Assembly (NCBI GenBank): GCA_043798375.1 | Contig: JAZDOS010000042.1 | Span: 1-64,000, forward strand | DNA: 64,000 nt | Direction: 5' to 3' | Origin: JAPLMI01 sp043798375 | GTDB lineage: Bacteria > Omnitrophota > Gorgyraeia > 2-01-FULL-45-10 | In this document: in pieces, positions 58,875 to 64,000 of the stretch | Position numbering within the stretch: the stretch's first letter is position 1 | Layout of the letters: each line of letters opens with the position of its first letter | The notes under the pieces: generated by a model | Told to the model about the DNA's origin: nothing | The model's input: only the letters and a program-made list of their open reading frames with translations | Database searches by the model: none | Program-made: the position numbers and the translations under genes

Positions 58875-60134
58875 ATGGCGTTACGGGAAGGGACATTAAA
58901 AAGCGAGCGCTTCACTGAAAAGGAACGGCGCAATCTTGCCATACTCGATATCATCAGAAGGACCAGAGAAGTCTCAAGGGCCGAGATTTCTAAGATCACC
59001 CACCTTAATATAGTAACAATATCCAACTACATAGATGATTACATTGCCAAAGGCCTCGTCCTCGAGAAGGGATACGATGTATCCAGCGGCGGAAGAAGGC
59101 CGGAACTCCTGGAGATCAATTCTAAATTCGGATACACTATCGGCATAGACCTCGGTTCGCCCCATATCATGGAGAATTCCATGATTGTGGGCACGCTGGT
59201 GGATACCGCAGGGAAGATCATCTGCAAGGTGAAGACCAAAAAAGAGGAAGAGTCCCAGGAAAATTTTATAAACAGGGTAACAGGCATTGTCAGGGACCTT
59301 TACGGCAGGTCTAAAGTGGAAAAGGCGAGGGTGAAAGGCGTCGGGATAGCGATATGGGGTGTCCTGGACAGATATAAAGGCACTGTGAGGTATGCGGTCG
59401 AGAAAGGCAGCGTCTTCAGCTACAACGCGCTTCAATCTTCAATCGAAAAGGAGTTTAGCGTCCCCACGCTCGTAGAGCATGACGCTACAGCCGGCGCCCT
59501 GGGAGAGAAGTGGATGGGGCTGGGCTTGAGCCAGGAGGCCGAGAACATACTTTATATGTGCTCCGATTCCAGCTGCGGCCTTATCCTGAACGGCGAATTG
59601 TATTACGGCGTCTCAAAAAGCGCCGGAGAATTGAATATAAACCCTCCATCGCCCGATTATAAGGACGATAACTGCTGGGCAAAATATGATTACGGATGCG
59701 GCTTCAGGTCGAGGGGCATAGATCTCGGGATTTCTTCGCGCGCGAAATCCCGTTTAAGCCAGAATAAAAACGGCAATTCCAAAATCCTCGAGCTTGTGAA
59801 CGGCAAGCTTGACAGCGTTTCACTTAATACGATAATAGAAGCGGCCAGGCTTCAGGATAAACTTGCGATAGAGCTTCTGTCCGAAGCGGGAGATTATCTC
59901 GGCGCGAAGATATCGTTTCTTATAAACCTGTTCAACCCGGATTCCATCGTGATCGGAAGAGGCATGGAAAAGGGCGGCGACATATTCATGGACGCCGTGA
60001 GGAAGAGCGTTAAAAAGTGGGCTTACGAAGAATCGCTCAAGGTCGTCAGGATCGTGCCGGCGTCCCTCGGCGAGGATTCTATAGCCTGCGGCGCGTCGGC
60101 GCTTGTAATGCAGCAGATATTTGCGAAGATCTAA
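58875..60134 (+). CDS. ROK-family transcriptional regulator (NagC/XylR-like), divergent
   Basis: 419 aa with GAGGTGAG before the ATG. An N-terminal winged helix (LAILDIIRRTREVSRAEISKITHL) is followed by an ROK kinase-fold body: IGIDLG, GVGIAIWGVLD, EHDATAGALGE and NPDSIVIGRG. The usual GEIGH sugar-binding block reads GELNI and the zinc Cys cluster is reduced to a CWAKYDYGCG segment, so inducer recognition has probably changed. It most likely represses the surrounding sugar genes until an inducer sugar appears. The hairpin CGGGATTTC/GAAATCCCG at 59731-59757 lies in the altered region. Confidence 0.87.
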   Translation: MALREGTLKSERFTEKERRNLAILDIIRRTREVSRAEISKITHLNIVTISNYIDDYIAKGLVLEKGYDVSSGGRRPELLEINSKFGYTIGIDLGSPHIMENSMIVGTLVDTAGKIICKVKTKKEEESQENFINRVTGIVRDLYGRSKVEKARVKGVGIAIWGVLDRYKGTVRYAVEKGSVFSYNALQSSIEKEFSVPTLVEHDATAGALGEKWMGLGLSQEAENILYMCSDSSCGLILNGELYYGVSKSAGELNINPPSPDYKDDNCWAKYDYGCGFRSRGIDLGISSRAKSRLSQNKNGNSKILELVNGKLDSVSLNTIIEAARLQDKLAIELLSEAGDYLGAKISFLINLFNPDSIVIGRGMEKGGDIFMDAVRKSVKKWAYEESLKVVRIVPASLGEDSIACGASALVMQQIFAKI

Positions 60135-60233
60135 CCAGGTTAAACCTTGTGGTAACCTGACAGATTTAACCTGGTTAGTAACGCTCTAACCAGGTTAAAC
60201 CTTGTGGTAACCTGACAGATTTAACCTGGTTAG
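60131..60233. repeat. Two tandem copies of a 48-base stem-loop (TAACCTGGTTA family)
   Basis: Copies at 60131-60178 and 60186-60233 are identical. Each has perfect 14-base arms (CTAACCAGGTTAAA, TTTAACCTGGTTAG) around a 20-base loop. The first copy supplies the stop codon of the ROK gene; the second ends 12 bases before the next ATG. Confidence 0.92.
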
Positions 60234-60245
60234 AAAAAGGGAAAG

Positions 60246-61475
60246 ATGAGAAAAATATTCGCCATATTTCTTATAAGCTGTCTCCTGGTATCCGGCTGCG
60301 GTAAATCCGAGGGCAGGAAGGCGCCGGGCGAGACCCGGATAACGATGTGGCTCATCGGCTCCGAGGCCCAGGCGCTCACGATAAAAAAATTAGCCGAAGA
60401 ATTTTACAGCCAGACCGGGATAAAGGTGAAATGCGACGCGATATCGTGGGGCGACGCGCATTCGAAGTACCTTACCTCTATCGCGGGAGGCGTTGCGCCG
60501 GACATAGGCACGATGGGGCTTACGTGGGGGGCCGAGTTTGGCAAACTCGATTCCATGGTAGATTTGAAGAAAGAGTATCCGCAAGAGGTAAATTCGATAA
60601 AGGAAACGGTCTTCGCCGGCCTTTGGAATTCGATAGAGCATAAAGGCAAGGTCTACGGCATACCTTTCGACATGACCGAATACATTCTTTATTACAGAAA
60701 TGATATTATAGCGAATCCTCCGCGCGACTGGGAAGAGCTGGTCAGCCTGTTGACGGATTTAAATAAAAAAGGACAGGGGATGATCTTCGACTGGGGATCT
60801 TTAAGCTGGATAGGATATTCCCCCTTCCTATGGCAGGCAGGCGGTGATTATTATAATGAGGATTATTCGGCCATCACGATAGATTCGGAAGCCGCTGTCA
60901 AAGGGATGAATTTCTTCGCCGGCCTGTACCTGAAATATAATGTTCCGAAGACAAAGATCCCGATAGAGCAGGGGATGAGAACGGGAGATTTTCCTATAGC
61001 GATCTCAGGAAACTGGAAGATAGACGACCTCAGGCTGCTGGCGCCGGAGATAGCGGGAAAATGGTCCATCGCTACATTGCCCAAAGGCCCGACGGGAAAG
61101 AAGACAGCGTTTATCGGAGGCAGGATAATGGGCATATTCAGCCAGTCGAAACATAAGGTTGCGGCGTGGAAGTTCATAAAGTTTCTATTCAGGCCCGAAA
61201 CTCAAGCTAAACTCTATGAAGCGGCGCTTGCGGAACAGGATACGTACCTGCCTCCGAGCATGAAGGCATGGCCCATGCTTAGTATGGACCCGAAGTTTAA
61301 AGAGGTCCTGGTTTCTCAAGCCAATGACTCCAAGGGGCCTCCGGTAGTCGCGAGCTGGGATTCATGCGCCAGATATATGGACGAGGCTATTCAGAAGGTG
61401 ATTTTGCAGAAGGCCGACGCGAAGAAGGAATTGGAGATCGCGAAAACACAGCTGGAAAGATTGCTTAAGAAGTAG
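60246..61475 (+). CDS. Sugar ABC transporter substrate-binding lipoprotein
   Basis: 409 aa with a clear lipoprotein signal (LLVSGC, Cys18). The mature part is a family 1 extracellular binding protein: ITMWLIGSEAQALTIKKLAEEF, GGVAPDIGTMGLTW, YGIPFDMTEYILYYRND and AAWKFIKFL. It fits as the binding component for the MalF/MalG-type permeases at 42446 and 47630, although it is 12-18 kb away. Two hairpins precede it; GGGAAAG lies close to the ATG. Confidence 0.92.
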   Translation: MRKIFAIFLISCLLVSGCGKSEGRKAPGETRITMWLIGSEAQALTIKKLAEEFYSQTGIKVKCDAISWGDAHSKYLTSIAGGVAPDIGTMGLTWGAEFGKLDSMVDLKKEYPQEVNSIKETVFAGLWNSIEHKGKVYGIPFDMTEYILYYRNDIIANPPRDWEELVSLLTDLNKKGQGMIFDWGSLSWIGYSPFLWQAGGDYYNEDYSAITIDSEAAVKGMNFFAGLYLKYNVPKTKIPIEQGMRTGDFPIAISGNWKIDDLRLLAPEIAGKWSIATLPKGPTGKKTAFIGGRIMGIFSQSKHKVAAWKFIKFLFRPETQAKLYEAALAEQDTYLPPSMKAWPMLSMDPKFKEVLVSQANDSKGPPVVASWDSCARYMDEAIQKVILQKADAKKELEIAKTQLERLLKK

Positions 61476-61481
61476 TATAAT
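61476..61481 (+). promoter_or_regulatory. TATAAT element, possible -10
   Basis: A perfect TATAAT overlaps the end of the binding-protein gene, 32 bases before the next ATG. No good -35 is found at 16-18 bases, so it is tentative. Confidence 0.35.
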
Positions 61482-61513
61482 GATTTTGCTTCACAAAATT
61501 CGGGGGTGACATT

Positions 61514-62428
61514 ATGAAGAAACAGGCGGTGTTTGTCGTTGCGGTGTTTATGCTTGCCTCTTTGATATGCGTTGAAAAGGCGCATGCCGGCGCCTGGACA
61601 GTCCCGAAATACAAAGTCTGGGCGGAGTATTACATGAAATGGAATTACGCGAAGGATACCTATAACGAGAGCGAGAATTTTACGTCGAGCGGCAACCATT
61701 CGAAGAACTTCAGGTCATGGGAATTCGTGCAGGAACCGAAGCTGGAGTATGGTATTACAGACTATCTTAACTTCCTCTACAGTATGGAATTTAAAGAGGG
61801 CCACTACAAGGAATACGACAGGCCTCCAAGCTGGGGCCCTTTTACCAAGAAGAACCACGGCCTCACAAATGTCAAAATAGGAGGCAAGTGGCGTTTTCTC
61901 GAAAAACCGGTCGTGCAGAGCCTGCAGGGCAAGTTTTTTATATATCCCGGCTATGGGAATTACGTAAGCGAAGCAAATGGCGGAGCCGACGGATATCCGT
62001 ATCAGCCTTCGATAGGCTACGGCGATGACGCGTTCGAATTGAGATGGCTCATGGGACAATCGTTCAAATTTCCCATCAGGGATGATTGGAGGCTGCCGGT
62101 CTACTGGGGCACCGAGATAGGCTACAGGTGGAGGAGTAAAGCCGTCTGCAACGATATCCCGTACTTCTTCGAATGCGGCTTCTGGCCATCCTCCTGGTTT
62201 TTGGTCAAGACGGAACTGGACGGATACAGGTTCCATGGCGGCACGGGCAGTATCAAGGAGAGCTACGGCATATGGCGTATCGGCGGCGTATGGCAGGTCT
62301 TCGGCGACAGCACTCTCAGGGCCGGCAATAAGCTCTTCAATATAGAATTTCAATACGGCATGGTGGTCTGGGGAAGGAATACGAACGCGGCGCAGGAATG
62401 GGTGCTGAAGGTCCAGACACAGTTCTAG
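61514..62428 (+). CDS. Outer-membrane beta-barrel-like protein
   Basis: 304 aa with GGGGGTG upstream and a signal peptide (VFVVAVFMLASLICVEKAHA). The mature part is rich in alternating aromatic strands (YKVWAEYYMKWNY, IGGKWRFLEKP, LFNIEFQYGMVVWG) and ends in Phe (KVQTQF), the usual C-terminal signal of outer-membrane barrels. No family could be named. It lies directly after a sugar-binding protein, so a role as an outer-membrane channel for oligosaccharides is plausible. Confidence 0.7.
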   Translation: MKKQAVFVVAVFMLASLICVEKAHAGAWTVPKYKVWAEYYMKWNYAKDTYNESENFTSSGNHSKNFRSWEFVQEPKLEYGITDYLNFLYSMEFKEGHYKEYDRPPSWGPFTKKNHGLTNVKIGGKWRFLEKPVVQSLQGKFFIYPGYGNYVSEANGGADGYPYQPSIGYGDDAFELRWLMGQSFKFPIRDDWRLPVYWGTEIGYRWRSKAVCNDIPYFFECGFWPSSWFLVKTELDGYRFHGGTGSIKESYGIWRIGGVWQVFGDSTLRAGNKLFNIEFQYGMVVWGRNTNAAQEWVLKVQTQF

Positions 62429-62449
62429 CTGATATAACCTCGCTAATAT

Positions 62450-62577
62450 AACCTCCGAGGTTGCCAAAGGCAACCTCGGAGGTTGACAGGTAAACAGAGG
62501 TTGCCAAAGGCAACCTCTGAGGTTGACAGGTAAGCAAAGGCAACCTCAGAGGTTGACAGGTAAGAGGTTGACAGGTA
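62450..62577. repeat. Cluster of hairpins and GAGGTTGACAGGTAA tandem units
   Basis: Stem-loops at 62450-62484 (16-bp stem, AAA loop) and 62495-62519 (11-bp stem) are followed by two further partial units. The phrase GGTTGACAGGTAA recurs four times. Together they fill the gap before the gene at 62581. Not a CRISPR array: there are no regular unique spacers. Confidence 0.85.
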
Positions 62578-62580
62578 AGA

Positions 62581-62853
62581 ATGGGATTATTCAAAAAGAA
62601 TAGGCCGAAATTCGGCGAGCTCCTGGTCGAAAAAGGCCTTGCCACGCAAAAAGATGTGGAAGAGGCCCTGAAGACACAGAGGGAAATATGGGATACGAAA
62701 CAGATCCAGAAGAACCTCGGGAGTATACTTAACGAAAAAGGTATTATTGACGTGGAAGATATAGAGGATGTCCTTCAGGAACAGAAGAGGCGGGAAGGAT
62801 TTCTTTTGAAGGGTTTTGTATATTCCGTCTTCCATTCGGGCCAGCCTAAATAA
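62581..62853 (+). CDS. Small MshEN/T2SSE-N-domain protein
   Basis: 90 aa. FGELLVEKGLATQKDVEEALKTQ and LGSILNEKGIIDVEDIEDVLQEQ are the two helical repeats of the GspE/PilB N-terminal (MshEN-like) domain, here without any ATPase. In other proteins this domain binds c-di-GMP or partner proteins of type II secretion and pilus machines. The start codon follows a repeat tract and has only a weak Shine-Dalgarno, so the exact start is less certain. Confidence 0.75.
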   Translation: MGLFKKNRPKFGELLVEKGLATQKDVEEALKTQREIWDTKQIQKNLGSILNEKGIIDVEDIEDVLQEQKRREGFLLKGFVYSVFHSGQPK

Positions 62854-62857
62854 AAGA

Positions 62858-62954
62858 TTGCGTTTTACGGTTGCGGTTGCGCAACTCGTAACGTTTAACG
62901 TTAACCGTATAACGTAACGAGCAGCGCAACCGATAAACGAAAGACGAATTAATT
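62858..62954 (+). repeat. Dispersed stem element, copy 5
   Basis: Matches copy 4 almost base for base, with the same arms and the TTAATTA tail. It ends about 20 bases before the HtpX-like ATG. Confidence 0.85.
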
Positions 62955-62975
62955 AAAAGAAGGAGTATTATTACC

Positions 62976-63938
62976 ATGTGGAGCTTGAAGATAAGGATGT
63001 GGCTTTTAACAGCGGTCCTGTTCGCGATAATCTACGCCGTAATATCGGCGATAAGTTATTTCCTCGGGATAAGAAATTTTTATTTTTATCTTATACTGTC
63101 ATTTGCCATAATCTTTGTACAATACATGATCGGGCCGAAGATCGTCGAGTGGTCGATGCGCGTAAAGTATATAAAAGACGGCGAAAACCCCGGGCTGGAG
63201 TCTATGGTGAAGTCGCTTGCCGGGGCCGCAGGCATACCCAGTCCGAGGATAGGGATTGCGCAGATCCCGATCCCGAACGCGTTTGCGTTCGGACGTACTA
63301 TAAGAGATGGAAGAATCTGCGTTACCGAGGGGATCATGAATCTGCTGGACAAAAATGAGTTGAAGGCGGTCCTCGGCCATGAGATGAGCCATATTAAAAA
63401 CAGGGACGTTCTTACGATTACGCTCCTGTCGGTGATACCCATGATCCTATACCGTATCGCGTGGCAGTCCTTATTTTTCGGCCGCTCCAGGGACAGGTCC
63501 GGCGGCAACGCCGCGCTGGTCGGCCTTACGGCGTTTATATTCTATTTTGTGACGAACCTTCTTGTCCTTTACGCCTCCAGGGTGCGGGAATATTTTGCCG
63601 ACAAAGGCTCTGTGGACCTGGGAAACGATCCTTCGGCATTGGCGTCCGCGCTGTATAAGCTTGTCTATGGTTCGGCGAGGATGCCAAAAGAGGCATTGAA
63701 GGACGTCGAGGGCATGAAGGCGTTTTTCGCGAACGACCCCTCGAAAGCCATTTCGGATTTAAAGGAACTTAAAGCGCTCGATCTGGACAAGTCAGGCACT
63801 ATATCCGCCGATGAATTAAGCGCCCTGCAATCCCGGAACATCCGCCTGGGTTTCGGCGATAAACTGATGGAGCTTTTGAGCACCCACCCGAATATGCTGA
63901 AACGCATCGAACGCCTGAGTTATTGGGGAAAAGCTTGA
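62976..63938 (+). CDS. htpX: HtpX-like membrane zinc metalloprotease (M48) with an EF-hand loop
   Basis: 320 aa with AAGGAG upstream. Two N-terminal membrane segments, the zinc site LGHEMSHIKNRDVL, two more membrane segments and the third-ligand helix SRVREYFADKGSV follow the HtpX layout, with the active site facing the cytoplasm. HtpX degrades damaged membrane proteins. Near the C-terminus, DLDKSGTISADEL (about 63780-63818) is a perfect EF-hand calcium loop, which is not a standard part of HtpX. The last four bases overlap the next gene. Confidence 0.9.
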   Translation: MWSLKIRMWLLTAVLFAIIYAVISAISYFLGIRNFYFYLILSFAIIFVQYMIGPKIVEWSMRVKYIKDGENPGLESMVKSLAGAAGIPSPRIGIAQIPIPNAFAFGRTIRDGRICVTEGIMNLLDKNELKAVLGHEMSHIKNRDVLTITLLSVIPMILYRIAWQSLFFGRSRDRSGGNAALVGLTAFIFYFVTNLLVLYASRVREYFADKGSVDLGNDPSALASALYKLVYGSARMPKEALKDVEGMKAFFANDPSKAISDLKELKALDLDKSGTISADELSALQSRNIRLGFGDKLMELLSTHPNMLKRIERLSYWGKA

Positions 63939-64000
63939 AGTTCAATTTCGAAGCAACAGGCCTCGGAAGCGTTCCGTTCAAAGATCCCAAAGTTGCCTTG
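63935..64000 (+). CDS. Start of a UROD/methionine-synthase-like gene, 3' end outside window
   Basis: 22 codons from TTG 63935, overlapping the HtpX stop as TTGA. The peptide FEATGLGSVPFKDPKVAL matches the usual opening ATGxGSxPHxDPxxA of uroporphyrinogen-decarboxylase-like and cobalamin-independent methionine-synthase-like proteins. The tight overlap suggests translational coupling. Too short for a finer call. Confidence 0.65.
   Translation, partial: MKFNFEATGLGSVPFKDPKVAL

Noticed and set aside
62450..62577. CRISPR-like repeat cluster
   Set aside because: Units are palindromic, of unequal length, with no unique spacers of constant size and no cas genes nearby.

Overview
All convincing genes in this window lie on the + strand. 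The setting suggests an uncultured Gram-negative bacterium of the Omnitrophota (OP3) type. The reasons are very large exported multidomain proteins in tandem, an outer-membrane barrel candidate, lipoproteins, many palindromic and four-helix-bundle-associated repeats, and moderate GC. This placement is inference from style; no rRNA or marker gene is present.

Left part (1-39102): three giant genes run head to tail. The first (7,380 residues inside the window, 5' end outside it) starts in a Tiki/ChaN-like fold. It continues through long unknown and beta-rich regions, a membrane-embedded GT2 polysaccharide-synthase-like domain, an HExxH peptidase-like domain, an HD domain, a DUF692/MNIO-like barrel, a 2H-phosphoesterase-like domain, a phosphodiester-glycosidase-like domain, a HIT-like domain and a HAD phosphatase. 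The second (3,397 aa, signal peptide) repeats the Tiki-like fold. It then carries an HExxH site, mannose-1-phosphate guanylyltransferase, phosphomannomutase, a cupin glucose-6-phosphate-isomerase-like region and a mannose-6-phosphate-isomerase-like region, which is nearly a whole GDP-mannose route on one exported polypeptide. The third (1,973 aa, signal peptide) has an HExxH domain, a glycogen-synthase-like GT-B domain and a phosphofructokinase domain with pyrophosphate-type signature residues. All three seem to end in a similar alpha/beta plus helical module. A four-helix-bundle (S23/IVP) gene sits inside a dispersed repeat between the second and third.

Right part (39170-62428): a sugar-use island, best read as beta-mannan or manno-oligosaccharide use. 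It has two Gfo/Idh/MocA oxidoreductases, a sugar-phosphate isomerase/epimerase, a split ABC importer (two permeases and a substrate-binding lipoprotein, no ATPase), a GH130 phosphorylase, a GPH-family symporter and a phosphohexomutase. It also has two GH113 mannanase-like hydrolases, two stand-alone beta-sandwich carbohydrate-binding candidates, a GH94 phosphorylase, a GT2 glycosyltransferase, a ROK regulator, an OmpR/histidine-kinase pair and a beta-barrel protein. Secreted GH113 enzymes and binding proteins would cut and hold mannan, transporters would import oligomers, and GH130/GH94 would phosphorolyse them.

Right end (62581-64000): a small MshEN/T2SSE-N-like protein, an HtpX-type protease with an EF-hand loop, and the first 22 codons of a UROD/methionine-synthase-like gene.

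The most unusual general feature is repeat invasion. Perfect or near-perfect palindromes lie between genes, and at least three sit in frame inside coding sequence, in the manner of Rickettsia palindromic elements. A separate stem-forming element of about 100-125 bp occurs five times, each time just upstream of a gene and in the same orientation. Several promoters are readable, two of them so close to the start codon that the mRNA should be leaderless.
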